A stretch of 64,000 nt of DNA from Strongylocentrotus purpuratus (GCF_000002235.5 NW_022145596.1:27999867-28063866), one strand, 5' to 3'. Shown: positions 48,914 through 59,422, counted from the first letter of the stretch. Numbers and translations: made by a program. Notes: generated from the sequence alone by a model not told the origin.

Positions 48914-49202
48914 ATGACAATGGCGCCCATCTTTCAAATCGTCGTAGCCATTTTGAGCGTCTTTTGTCTGTTTCTATCTGTAGTGCAGCCGCATCGAATA
49001 GTTCTGCGCAACGACGGGTTCCATATGAATATCAAAGATTTAGCTCTCACCAGTCCCTCCAAAGCAGTAAAAGATGGCGAAACACCGGCCTCCAGACCTA
49101 TCTGGAGAACTGGCGTTCTGGAGTTCTTCGAGGTTGGTTCTGAGGCAGAATCCGAAGTGAGTTTTGGTCCGGAGGTAAGCATCTCGTCCCGTAGTTCACA
49201 AG
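48914..49202 (+). CDS. First coding exon of a putative secreted protein
   Basis: Two closely spaced ATGs (48914, 48920) open a frame whose first ~30 residues are a convincing signal peptide (IFQIVVAILSVFCLFLSVV). A hydrophilic segment follows, rich in Ser, Glu and Pro (residues ~30-96, including WRTGVLEFFEVGSEAE). Two donors are available: GTAAGC after 49174 and GTAAGA after 49202. The longer choice is listed. No continuation exon was identified in the 1 kb downstream before the LINE remnant, nor further on. I do not recognise the family. The position 5.4 kb after the FGF stop is not evidence of a link. Confidence 0.5.
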
Positions 49203-50080
49203 GTAAGATTTCCTCTGCATTAATTAACCTTCACTGTTAAAATTGCCTAACATTAAGGGTAATTTTGGGTTCGACCAACTTTGGGGCAATTATAAGCCCA
49301 ACACCTGCGATATTTGTTCATTAATATTGTAGTAGCAGTTGATCGTGTTCAGGCAACGTTATCCAATTGATGCATGAAATTGACTCAAACTTGGTGTGAC
49401 ACATCTCATTTTTGTAAGTTTTTACCCAACATCTTTTAGTTGTTTACTAAAACGGGTTGTAATTATGTTGTTATTATATTTTTTTGACTGTGGGGGGGGG
49501 GGGGGGGGGGTCAACTGCTTTGTGTATTCAGCAGCAATTATGTCATATTTTCCTAAGAGGTAGGTTTCTAGCATTTTGCGGTTTTGGAGCAAAATGCAAT
49601 TCATTTGGAAAGAAATTCAATCTATGAAAACGTCTAACGAATGACAAGTTTTTACCGATAAATTGAATTTTTAAAGTAATTTTTGGCATTTTTAAAGCCT
49701 TGGCAATGCTTTATATATAGGTCTGATGTGTGACAAGAACAGTCACTGCTTGGCTCCGTGCGAGAAAAGATTGGGTGATGTTTTTTATCCTTTGCCAATC
49801 AGTGATTATTTTCTCCTTTTCAAAGGAATATTTTATCATCTAACTAATTGACCCTGTAAATATCAGGTTTTGATTTAATCATATGAGCGCATTTTTGCAA
49901 GCGGGGTTGACGCCCTTTGTCAGCGTATCAACCCTTCATAGCACCTTTTTTGTAAAGCAAATTAAAGACACTCCTGGAGAACCCTAAGCCATTCTCCTCC
50001 TCCTTGTACGACTACAACGTCACAAGTACAATATACACATAAATGAATGAAGTACATTGATAAATGACCCCCCCCCCCTA
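49203..50080. other. Spacer
   Basis: There is nothing supported beyond an 18-base G run at about 49493-49510 and a poly-C/A-rich junction at 50070-50100. Confidence 0.5.
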
Positions 50081-50109
50081 AAAAATAAAAAAAATAATAA
50101 TAATAATCA

Positions 50110-50623
50110 TTATTATAAGAGTGTGAAAGCATATTGCTCTATTATATTTAATTGTATCATTGATGTGGGCTTACGATGGTTTCAGATTAAAGTTTTGCAA
50201 CGCATATTATATACAAACGATCTGCTGTTTAAAATGAATTTAGTCCCAAGAAAAGAATGTACATTTTGTAATGAACAGATTGAAAAAGTTATACATTATC
50301 TATGTGATTGTACGCATGTTAAACCTATTTGGGATAGGTTAGAGCACTGGATTAATATTGGAACCGGGAATAAATTAACATTTTCATTACAAGATAAATT
50401 GTTTGGTTTAAGAGGTGCAAATAATTATGCATTGAATTGTATACTGATTGTGGTGCGACAGATGGTGTATACTTTCAAAATAAAGAAACAATTGCCCGAC
50501 TTGGATAATATTAGAGTTTCGATTATAAATTACTTCAAAAACGAAAAGTATATTGCAAATTCGTATTGTAGAAATAATAAATTCACAAAAAAATGGTTTC
50601 AATTCAGGAATTTGTCTACTTAA
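50110..50623 (+). pseudogene. LINE 3' remnant (zinc-ribbon-like end of reverse transcriptase ORF)
   Basis: The ~170-residue open frame ends at a TAA (50621-50623). It contains LRWFQIKVLQRILYTNDLLF, then CTFCNEQIEKVIHYLCDC followed by W. This is the pattern of the C-x-x-C...H-x-x-x-C domain (zf-RVT) that follows the reverse transcriptase in L1-like LINEs. The reverse transcriptase and endonuclease are absent, so it is a 5'-truncated insertion. AT-rich sequence with an A/T-rich tail follows (to about 50920). It is not related in sequence to the CR1-like LINE at 59604. Confidence 0.75.
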
Positions 50624-51129
50624 AATGATATATTTTTTTTCTTTCCATAAATATCAGAAATGAATTATTGATTTGTTAGTTTTCTGTCAACTCAACAGTT
50701 CAACAATACTTGTATCTTGAGAAACCAATTTTATTTAAGTTATGATTGTAAATTACCATGAATATATATTGGTTAATTTGTTTCAAATGAAAATCAATAA
50801 AATCCCTGTGGAGGTAAAAATATGAAGAAGAAAAAAATAAAAATACCATAACACACTTAAAAAATATGAAAAATAATTCGTTTTCAAAATAAATAAATAA
50901 ATCAATCAATCAAAAAGGGATAGGTTGTAAGATGGCAACCAAATTTGAATAAATCTTAAGCCCAATGCAGCGGTCATATTTTGTCAGTAGGAAGGAGTAT
51001 GTCCTTAAACATCAAAATACAAAAAGATGACAATAATAATTATATTCCAGGGAAAATGTCCTTTAGGGAGAATTATTTTTAAATTTAGTTATTAAAATAC
51101 ACCCTATAAGATGTCAAGATTATATATTT

Positions 51130-51482
51130 TATAATAATAATTATAATAGCTCACATTTACAATGCGCCTAAAACTTTGTTTCTAGGCGCAATACGTATTA
51201 TTACCCCGGTCATCGGATACAGGCTCACCCGCACACAATGTATGCACATTCTCCACTCCCTGGGGAGCATTCCGGCCAGTCGCCGTTTTACAAGCGCCAC
51301 TTAATTGCTCATCCAATCACATTAACTTTCGCATCATACAGGATACCCATTAAACACCTAGGAGGAGAGTGGCAAATGTAGATTAACGTCTAGCCAAAGG
51401 ACATTAGTGCCGTGTCGGGGAAAGAACCACGACCTTCGAATTTCAAGTCAAGTGCGTAAACCACTCGGACTACGCCACTTCT
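51130..51482 (-). repeat. tRNA-derived SINE, long copy, minus strand
   Basis: The minus-strand head (GTGGCGTAGTCCGAGTGG) lies at the high-coordinate end. The body with TTTGCCACTCTCCTCC and the far part with TATTACCCCGGTCATCGG extend to about 51130. The B-box region is mutated. Confidence 0.65.
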
Positions 51483-51661
51483 ATTTGGGTACCTGATTAA
51501 ATTATTATCATCATATTCAGACACCTACCTGCCTGCCAATATTCGGGCATCTATAGCTGCAGTAATACAACCAAACACACAAACAAATGAGTATTCCACG
51601 ACCAATCGCAAGCCTTGGTATTAAGGACATCTAGCTGACATACCTTGTTGCCCGCTGCACA

Positions 51662-51808
51662 CAGGCGCGTACGCAGGGGGTGGTTTTGAGGTTACCCCCC
51701 CCCCCCTCGATTTTTTTTTATGTGTGTGTTTTATGTATGTTTTTTTGGAAAACCCCCCTTTTGATTTTAAACCCCCCCCCCTTGAAAAAAATCCTGGGTA
51801 CGCCACTG
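51662..51808. mobile_element. 147-bp hAT-like MITE with perfect 8-bp target duplication
   Basis: The ends are CAGGCGCGTACGCAGG and CCTGGGTACGCCACTG. GCTGCACA lies directly on both sides (51654-51661, 51809-51816). It belongs with the CAGGCGCGGATCC element at 17107. The frames through it are runs of Pro/Lys with no support. Confidence 0.85.
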
Positions 51809-51928
51809 GCTGCACATGAGGCCTTTATTTTCCTTTGCGACATTCTTGGACACTCAGCTATAAATATATATTATAATGTGTGCTTGTATAAATGCAAAAT
51901 ACAGATCTAGACGCCGTCTCTGTGAAAT

Positions 51929-52060
51929 GGGGTCCGTTTCTCGAAACCGTCATAAGTCTAACTTCTTGGACATCCCATTGAAACGTGTGTTACAGAATAA
52001 GCACTCGTTCTATGGGATATCCACGAACTTAGACTTGTGAATGTTTCGAGATACTGGCCC
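51929..52060. mobile_element. 132-bp MITE
   Basis: GGGTCCGTTTCTCGAAAC and GTTTCGAGATACTGGCCC are inverted ends. The inner part is also palindromic (CTAACTTCTTGGACATCCCAT / ATGGGATATCCACGAACTTAG in shortened form). The SINE at 52062 starts immediately after it. Confidence 0.7.
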
Positions 52061-52061
52061 A

Positions 52062-52330
52062 TGGTAGAGGTGTTGTGGTCTAGTGAATAGGTCACCCAAC
52101 TGCAGTTCACAAGGTACTGGGTTCAAATCGCAGCTCGACGCGATCGTCCGTTGGTAAGACGTTAATCTACATTTGCCACTCTCCACTCGGGTGTTAAATG
52201 GATACCCGTTAGTTTGCTCAGCATTGTGAGCGTCTGTAAAGGGAGTGGAGAATATGCAAACATTGGATGCGGGCAAGCCTGAATCTGATAATCGTGGTGT
52301 AAATCGGGGTGTAAATATTAATCTGTAAAT
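52062..52330 (+). repeat. tRNA-derived SINE, plus strand
   Basis: The head has GTTGTGGTCTAGTGAATAGG and B box GGGTTCAAATC. The body has CATTTGCCACTCTCCAC and ATGGATACCCGTTAG. It is the same family as 51130-51482, in opposite orientation. Confidence 0.7.
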
Positions 52331-52610
52331 TTATTTTTAATTTGTTGAAGTAACCAAGAAAATAGAAATGAACAAACAAGCATGCTACCAATTGTAATTG
52401 AAAAGTACAACAAACGTATTTTTGAGGAACAAATGAGGATAACAATTATTAAATGATACAGCAGAACGGGAGGGCTGAGGGGTACTTTGAAAATGCTTTA
52501 CCGCCTCTACGTTGATAATTGGTACAACACTCGGTGGCCAGCAACGTCAATTCAGAAATTCTTTCTATCCTGCCTAACATAAAAATAAAGAAACCCTGTT
52601 TGTGCCGCCC

Positions 52611-53002
52611 AGGGGCAGATCCACGTAGCGATTATTCCGGCCCGCCCCCCCTAGCCCCCCAAAACGATAAGAAAATAGGATAATAAACGTAAAGTTAACC
52701 TTTAAAAAACAAAAAACTAAAGCGCCCCCCCCCCCGCTTATTCGCCGGCCGGCTGAGTCGACACTAAATTTTGTATTAAGATTTGGCTACCCCGCCCTTG
52801 ACGCCGTCTGGATCCTCTGCAGGCGCGGATCCACGGGGGGGGGGGCTGATGGGTCAACAACAAAAAGAATTAAAAAACAAAAATTCTCACGAATTAGGTG
52901 AAAAAAACAAAAATAGTGGTCTCACCCCCCCCCCCGCTTATTCACCGGCTGACTGAGTCGGCGCAAAATATTTCCTGAAAAATTGAACCAAGAAAAAGTG
53001 CC

Positions 53003-53037
<35 letters not shown>

Positions 53038-53060
53038 CTTATTCACCGGTGGCTGAGTCG
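52611..53060. repeat. Three C-run units with a shared GCTTATTC...GGCTGAGTCG block
   Basis: Long C runs at about 52727, 52926 and 53005 (the last over 30 C) are each followed by GCTTATTC[GA]CCGG and CTGAGTCG. The second unit also has a CAGGCGCGGATCCACGG start (52823), as in the hAT-like family. This suggests nested or tandem partial elements. Confidence 0.6.
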
Positions 53061-53093
53061 CAACTAATATTTTCTCACGGATTGGTGGTACGT

Positions 53094-53580
53094 AGACGTA
53101 TCACCTTTTGATTTCGTCAAGATTTTTATTATTTATTTATTTATTCATTCATTTATTTATTTATTTATTATTTATTATTAGGTGGTCTGTCGATGACAGA
53201 TCACCTATTGATTTCGTTAGAATTTTCTTTCTTTATTTTTTATTTATTTATTTATTAGGTGGTCTGTCGATGACAGATCACCTATTGATTTCGCTAGAAT
53301 TTTCTTTATTCTTTCTTTATTCTTTATTCTTTATTAGGTGGTCTGTCGATGACAGATCACCTATTGATTTCGTTAGAATTTTCTTTCTTTATTTATTTAT
53401 TTATTTATTTATTCTTTATTAGGTGGTCTGTCGATGACAGATCACCTATTGATTTCGCTAGAATTTTCTTTATTCTTTCTTTATTCTTTATTTATTAGGT
53501 GGTCTGTCGATGACAGATCACCTATTGATTTCGCTAGAATTTTCTTTCTTTATTCTTTCTTTATTTCTTTATTTTTATTT
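53094..53580 (+). repeat. Tandem palindromic 5' units of a Helentron-like element
   Basis: Five units start at 53181, 53258, 53337, 53422 and 53498, spaced 76-85 bp. Each has the 27-bp palindrome GGTGGTCTGTC/GAT/GACAGATCACC and then TATTGATTTCG[TC]TAGAATTTTC and a TTTA/TTCT simple tract. A diverged unit (GGTGGTACGTAGACGTATCACC) is at 53094. The frames here are artefacts of the tandem repeat. Confidence 0.85.
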
Positions 53581-54667
53581 CTTCCGTACACTTTTTTGTG
53601 CACACGTTTACTCGAAATCGACATGGTCAATTTCCTTTGAATTTCTGTCAGTCATCAAGCCCTATGATTTCAAGTCTAATTAACTTTTTCAAGTTCATGG
53701 GGTCATCGTGACGTCATCCAGGCGCCATTTTGTAAAAATCAGGTCATTAAAATTTTAAAATGGTCAAATTCGTTCTAAATTAATTTTGCATACGTTTCAG
53801 GCCATTTTAAGCATTTTCAAAATTTGCGCGCGCGTAATTATGCGCGCGCGTTTCCGCGCGTATCCGCGCGTCCTGGCATTTTGCAACATAGAATCGCCAA
53901 ATTTTTTCTGTTATCATATTTATTACATTTTTCCAAGCATTTTGATACCTTGTTTACCTTTTCCCGACCAGTAATACTGCAATTAGCGGCTGTCAAAGTT
54001 GAACGCACGCGCCGACCTGCGCTATCTGTATCCACAATACATGGGCAAAAACATGCCTATATAAAATTCATTTTAACTCTTCAGAATTGATAGATAACCC
54101 CCGATTTCTTTCATATTTAAATAGATTATGAGTTGGAGGTATGATTTCATGTCTCATTTGACCCTCAATTAACTCATGACGTCATCATAATGGCCTCCAA
54201 ACTCAAAATTTCAATTTGCATATTATGACGTCAGCATATTTCTGGAAAAATTGACTGTATCTCTGTAAACAATGATCAATTTTCTTCCAAATTTTGATAT
54301 GATCTAGCTTAGACAATTCTCTACAAATGCAGTCGACACAATATTTCATTTTGACAAAGGTATCATGGCGTTTTTTGCGATTAAAGGAGGCATGTCAATT
54401 GTTCACATTTTGCGTGTATTCTCTATGGGACATGACTTTTTCTCAAACTGGATTCTACATTCTCGTCTTTCGCGAGCAATATCTCCGTCGTTTTATCTTT
54501 GTTTACGCTGAGCTTTGAGTATGTTGTAGCTGAGAAAAAAAGCTATCACAAGTGTGCCCTTTATTTTTCGATCAGATGCCGGGATCATGCTCATATTTCA
54601 CTTACAAAGTGGGATTTGATAATTCCATTTTCCGTTTACGTGTAATCTCTATGGGAAATGTTTTGGT

Positions 54668-54740
54668 ATATCGGTAACGCACTTGACTTCCGACCTCGAG
54701 GTCCCTGGTTCGAGTCCGGGCGTCTCCAACAATTTTTTTT
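54668..54740 (+). other. tRNA-like segment inside the HINE
   Basis: TATCGGTAACGC resembles part of an A box, CTTCCGA an anticodon loop, and GGTTCGAGTCC is a perfect B box followed by a T run (Pol III stop). The 3' half GGCGTCTCC has no paired 5' acceptor, so this is not a working tRNA. Confidence 0.45.
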
Positions 54741-56214
54741 TCTTCACTTTTTTTTCTTTTTGACCTTTCACTCTACCATCTCCTTTGAATATTAAAACAC
54801 GTACAATCGCAAATAATGTAATAAAAAACCATATTTACTTTATTATTACCCTATTATCACTAGATCCATTACTTTTGGCGTGTAATCCTTATGGGAGATG
54901 ACTTTTTCTCAAATCTGGATTCTACATTCTTGTCTTTTGCGAGCAATATCGCCGTTATTTCGGCTTGGTTTTTGTTGATTTTTTAGTATGTTGTAGCTGA
55001 GACTATACGCTATCTAAATGTTCTCTAATTTTGTTCAGTCTGATGTCATCGTGGTCTGTTGATGATAATCATCAACATCATCATGATCATCATGATCATC
55101 ATCATCGTCATCACCATTACTATCATGATCATCATCATCATGATCATCATGATGATCATCATTGTTTACATGTCTATATAACTTCTCCCTTTCTCAATAT
55201 AGTAAATATTATAATCTCTCATAAGACTTGAAGACAGACCACCTAATTCGTCCCCATGACGAATTAAATTTCTAGTTCTTCCTCGAATTTGTTCGCAGGA
55301 TATCTCAAGACTGAATGAAGCCAATGTTATGAATCTTTCAATGATGATAGATCTTAGTCTAACTTAGAACTGCGTGATTTTTCAAGAACTCAAAGTCATC
55401 GTGACGTCATCCAAGCGCCATTTTGTAAAAATCAACTTATGATCATATCTTCATAACGGAAAGTAATTTTACATTCATATTTATCAAGATTAAGATCAAT
55501 ATCCGTCGGGTCAATTTAAGGTCAATAAATGCGTGCAAAAATGTTCAAAATCGTCTTAAAAAATTTTTGCATACGTTTCAGGCCATTATAAGCATTTAAT
55601 TAAAAATCACGCAAAACACGCATTTTTGCACGTTTTCGTTCGTCACGGCCGAACGAAAAATAATTTCTCCGCAAAAGCTTTTGCCCGAATATTCCTCATA
55701 TTTTTCCGGAAAATTTAATACCATGTTTAGCTCTTTATCACTATTAAAAACGGAATGAGCGTCCGTTCAAGATAACCGTCCGTACGCGCGATTTTTGTAA
55801 TACATTGCATATATGGGCAAAAACATGCCTATAAAAAGTCCATTGGGATGAATTGCCAATTTTTTTTCATATTTAGATAGAGTATGAGTCGGAGGTATGA
55901 TTTCATATCTCATTTGGCCATTAAGTACATCTTAACGTCATCATAATGGCCTTGGAAGTCAAAATACAAAAATGCATATTATGACGTCATTATATTTATG
56001 GAAAAATTTGTGTATTTCTCTCAATATTCATCAATTTTCTTCTACATTCTAATATCTCGTAGTCGAGGCAATTGTCTACAAGATCAATACACATTAATTT
56101 TCATTTTAATGACGTCATCATAGTACAAACTTCGACTAAAGGCCACATGTCAGAATTTTCTTAATTTGCGTGTTATGTCAATGGAAGGTGAATTTTGTTC
56201 ACATCATGAATCTA

Positions 56215-56454
56215 CACCCACAACAAAAAGTGAGTCACCCTTACTCAAATTGATGAGTCACTGGTTTGTCCGTACAGTGAAACACTTGAAGGATCGTGTG
56301 AGTCACTATGACTCGATACAAATGAGTCTTAGATAAATAAGACTCATTTGTATCGAGTCATAGTGACTCACACGATCCTTCAAGTGTTTCGCTGTACGGA
56401 CAAACCAGTGACTCATCAATTTGAGTAAGGGTGACTCACTTTTTGTTGTGGGTG
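56215..56454. repeat. 240-bp near-perfect hairpin
   Basis: Arms of about 114 bp surround the loop TTAGATAAATAA. I see one mismatch (AGTGAAACACTTG versus CAAGTGTTTCGCT). Both ends carry the terminal repeat of the larger element, so it could be a complete MITE on its own. Confidence 0.85.
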
Positions 56455-56799
56455 CATCATGACATAGACCCCCCTACTCCCTAGGCCTATCACACACATA
56501 CCATACCATGCCAGAGTCACTGTCCACATTTGCAATGGAAAATATATCCTAAAATATCACATTTTAGCGATGTAATCGGTGGTCCCGCTACCCGAATCTG
56601 AAAAATCTACTTTGTACGCACTAAATTAAGCCTTAACTTGAGATTTATTTGTCACCCATACTGTCACGAAACAATCTTGAATTGATTCGTTTTACATCAA
56701 ATAACAAGGATCTAGGAGTTTCGTTGTATAAAACAATGATGCAAGATCATGCATGTTTTCATTCGACACGGCTTCGTGCGATACAGTAGAATCTATACA

Positions 56800-57010
56800 C
56801 TATGAACATGACTGACAATGAGAGCGGACAAAATATACAGTTCCTCAGGTAGACAAAGGAACATCCCTTCACAGCTACTATGTAAAAAGGTGAATATGCA
56901 TGTGACACCTGTTCTACACATTTTTACATAATAGCAATGAAGGGATGTTCCTTTGTCTACCTGAGGAACTGTATATTTTGTCCGCGCTCATTGTCAGTCA
57001 TTTTCATAGT
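56800..57010. repeat. Second hairpin inside the TA element
   Basis: Arms of ~70 bp (CTATGAA ... GTTCCTCAGGTAGACAAAGG ... CATCCCTTCA and complement) surround a ~67-bp loop. The arms are almost identical. Confidence 0.8.
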
Positions 57011-57691
57011 GATAGTTAAGTTACACACAGCCTCATCAACTCGAGTGCGGATATCGTAAAATGAACGCATGCATCATTTGTATAATAAGCCCACGAATCC
57101 AGTCATAAAAAGCATCGTTTAAAACCATATGAATAATTATGCGTACCAATTTTTCACTAGCTGCAGTCAAAACTCTTCTGAATCCAAGATATAAGATGGC
57201 GACGTCGCGTCGTCAATCGGGAATTCAAATATGGCTCGAGAATGCGCATTTTGGATGACGTAACGAAAGCATGCGCGCATGCATACAGCCTCACTTTCAA
57301 GTTGACTCACTTTTTTCTTCTAAAATGCTCTTATGTCGATCTTGACTCATTTTTTACGACCATGTGAGTCAGTCGAAGCATTTTGCAAATGCGTCAGCTC
57401 ATGATTGACACACTGGTGAAATATAAATGAGTCAATAGAGACTCATTGGTTGTTACTAATGAGTCAATTTACACCTGACTCACGAAAATTATGCTTAAAT
57501 GTGTCAAATGACTCACTTTTTGTTGTGGGTGTACATGACGTTCATCTTTGAGCACTATCTACCTTATTTGTACTCTGTTTTCTACCAAATTTCGGTATGT
57601 TATAGCTGAGACCATGGGCTATAAAAACGGTGCTTTTTAGTTTTTTGATCAGATGATGAGATCATGTCACAATTTTCAGTTGAATGTTGAA

Positions 57692-57905
57692 ATGATGAAT
57701 ATGTCACGTATGTCCTATTTTTGAAACTTAAACGTTAGCAGTGTCCTCGTATTCAAATTATGTAAGGAAACCCTTTTACTTTCTAGACTTTACTGTCAGA
57801 CACTATTGAGTGACTGACTGACATCTTTTTTTCTCTGGTAATAAAATACATAAAATGAGCGTTAAAGAGAACATGAGCATTCGGCTACATTAATAACCCA
57901 CTCTG
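57692..57905 (+). mobile_element. TTAA MITE, truncated copy 3
   Basis: This matches the interior of the 34721 and 60467 copies (GAATATGTCA, AAACGTTAGCAGTGTCC, AGACACTATTGAGTGACTG, TAATAACCCACT). Both ends and the TTAA sites are lost. Confidence 0.7.
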
Positions 57906-57909
57906 TTCT

Positions 57910-58225
57910 CATTGTTCATTTCCTATTCAAGACTTGAATAATGACGAACTTCATTCAATATTTGGTAGTAAAACTACATATACTTATACTGATATCAATG
58001 ATTTAAACTATTTATCCGGAAAAGAATATGAGTTTCATTTCAGTAGGTTTCTGAACTGTAAATATTATATTGATGAGGATTTTACGACTGAATTCAGTAA
58101 CATTAACTATCATATAGTCAGTCACTCACTGTATGGGTTTTTCTAAACCTTGTTTTGTAACCCAAGACATGTATATATTTTTATATTGTCTGAATAAAAT
58201 AAAATCAAATCAAATCATTTTAGTA
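57910..58225 (+). pseudogene. LINE fragment with simple (AAATC)n-like tail
   Basis: The short frame (to 58146) contains FLNCKYYIDEDFTTEF, a sequence style seen just upstream of the endonuclease in several LINE ORFs. It then enters AT-rich sequence ending AAATCAAATCAAATC, a LINE-like 3' tail. The two parts may come from different insertions. Confidence 0.4.
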
Positions 58226-58980
58226 TTTTACATTTTAATTCGCGTAGTTTAAACATACATTGTAATGCTTTATCCAATTTCATCTGTACTTATGTATGGA
58301 AACTTGGGTTAATGATAGTACGCCACTATTATTCAATGTGTCTGGTCGTTCATTCATACATTTTAATCGCCAAGTAGGAAAGAGTGGAGGTGTTGGTCTA
58401 TTGGTCTCTGACAATTTTGAATATGAAATACGCAATGATATATTTATATTATGCCCATCATACAATTATGAATCACTGTTTATTGAAAGCAATTTGTCTG
58501 GTCATTCTTTCATACATTTTAATCGCCAAGTAGGAAAGAGTGGAGGTGTTGGTCTATTGGTCTCTGACAATTTTGAATATGAAATACGCAATGATATATT
58601 TATATTATGCCCATCATACATTATGAATCACTGTTTATTGCAAGCAATTTGCCGAGACATAAGAATATTATTGTAGGTGTCATACATAGGAAACCCCAAT
58701 CAAATATCAATGATTTCATCCCTGTCTTTGAAAATATTTTACAGAAAACTTATACTTAACATAAACAGGTTTATATAATGGGAGATTTTAACATTGATCC
58801 CGTGAAATTTACTGGCAATGCTGTATGTAATTTCTTGAGCGCAATACATTCAAATCTTTGTATTCCTTAATTGACAAGCCTTCGAGAAAGACTGACGGAT
58901 CAATATCCCTCTAATCCACATTCCTTATACAGTGACAGTATATATGTACATCCGATATATTAAAGATTTTATTTTCAAGC
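58220..58980 (+). pseudogene. Broken LINE endonuclease fragment with in-frame duplication
   Basis: Pieces of an APE-type endonuclease can be followed in changing frames: SILHFNSRSLN (58224-), ETWVNDS (58299-), GKSGGVGLLVSDNFEY, VGVIHRKPQ and then MGDFNID (about 58780). These are the family's N-R-S-L, E-T-W, G-G-V and G-D-F-N motifs. A 156-bp segment (58339-58494) is duplicated in tandem at 58495. Frameshifts and loss of the reverse transcriptase make it a dead copy. Confidence 0.75.
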
Positions 58981-59422
58981 AACTACTGAATCTCACGTCG
59001 ACAACTCAAAATGATCGCTAATGTATTCTCACATTTATTTTGACTTTTCATTTACGCCGGGACATCGTGACGTCATACACTATTCATTTTTAATTATTCA
59101 GGTATAAGCTCTTATTTATCAATTACATTTTCATTTCTTTAAATAAGATAAAATCGTCAAAATGCGTTCTTCATGATGCAAATTAGAGTCAAAGGTGTAA
59201 CTGGTTACTGCACAGAGTCAATGGTCATATATTGTCTCAATCTATCTTCCCTAGATCCATAATGATCAAGGGATCGACACAATTTAAACTTGACATATGG
59301 ATAGATCATTATGGGAGGAGCATTTTTATAAAATAATATGATATCGTGTAATGCATTCTTTGTTATGTAAACCAATATCATACCTATCACCTAATTCGTC
59401 TAAGTGACGAATTAAAGTCTAG
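58980..59422 (+). mobile_element. Second Helentron-like 3' end
   Basis: It contains CATCGTGACGTCATAC, then CCTATCACCT, hairpin AATTCGTC-TAAGT-GACGAATT (59393-59413), five bases, and CTAG (59419-59422) followed by T. This gives the same 3' architecture as at 55275. The 5' end is not defined. Confidence 0.65.

Larger units (their letters stand above)
53094..55275 (+). mobile_element. Non-autonomous Helentron-like element (HINE)
   Basis: The 3' end is textbook: subterminal GACAGACCACCT (55233-55244, complement of the 5' AGGTGGTCTGTC), hairpin AATTCGTC-CCCAT-GACGAATT (55245-55265), then six bases and CTAG (55272-55275) followed by T. The interior has CGTGACGTCATCCAGGCGCC, GGGCAAAAACATGCCTATA, a tRNA-like segment and a TCA/ATC repeat (55050-55160). 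No Rep/helicase frame exists. Subterminal inverted repeats, tandem repeats and a terminal hairpin are the known layout of Helentron-derived elements. Confidence 0.75.
56215..57531. mobile_element. 1.3-kb TA-flanked terminal inverted repeat element built of hairpins
   Basis: CACCCACAACAAAAAGTGAG at the left and its exact complement at the right are bounded by TA (56213-56214, 57532-57533), as for Tc1/mariner-type insertion. It is inserted in a HINE-related copy whose paralogue at 54450 is uninterrupted. The left 240 bp is itself a near-perfect hairpin ending in the same terminal sequence, and a second hairpin lies at 56800-57010. GAGTCA/TGACTC motifs recur throughout. There is no transposase frame. 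Confidence 0.75.
55276..57690 (+). mobile_element. Second HINE-related copy, interrupted by a TA-flanked element
   Basis: The segments CGTGACGTCATCCAAGCGCC (55400-55420), GGGCAAAAACATGCCTATA (55815-55835) and GTATGAGTCGGAGGTATGAT (55880) follow the order of 53700-54560. The homology resumes beyond 57533 (GTTATAGCTGAGA...GATCAGATG). No 3' hairpin-CTAG end is present, so it is truncated. Confidence 0.6.

Noticed and set aside
53108..53640. Frames with repeated RWSVDDRSPIDF-like segments, which look like a repeat protein
   Set aside because: They follow the DNA tandem repeat of the Helentron-like 5' unit. Unit lengths (76, 77, 79, 85) are mostly not multiples of three, and similar strings appear in shifted frames.
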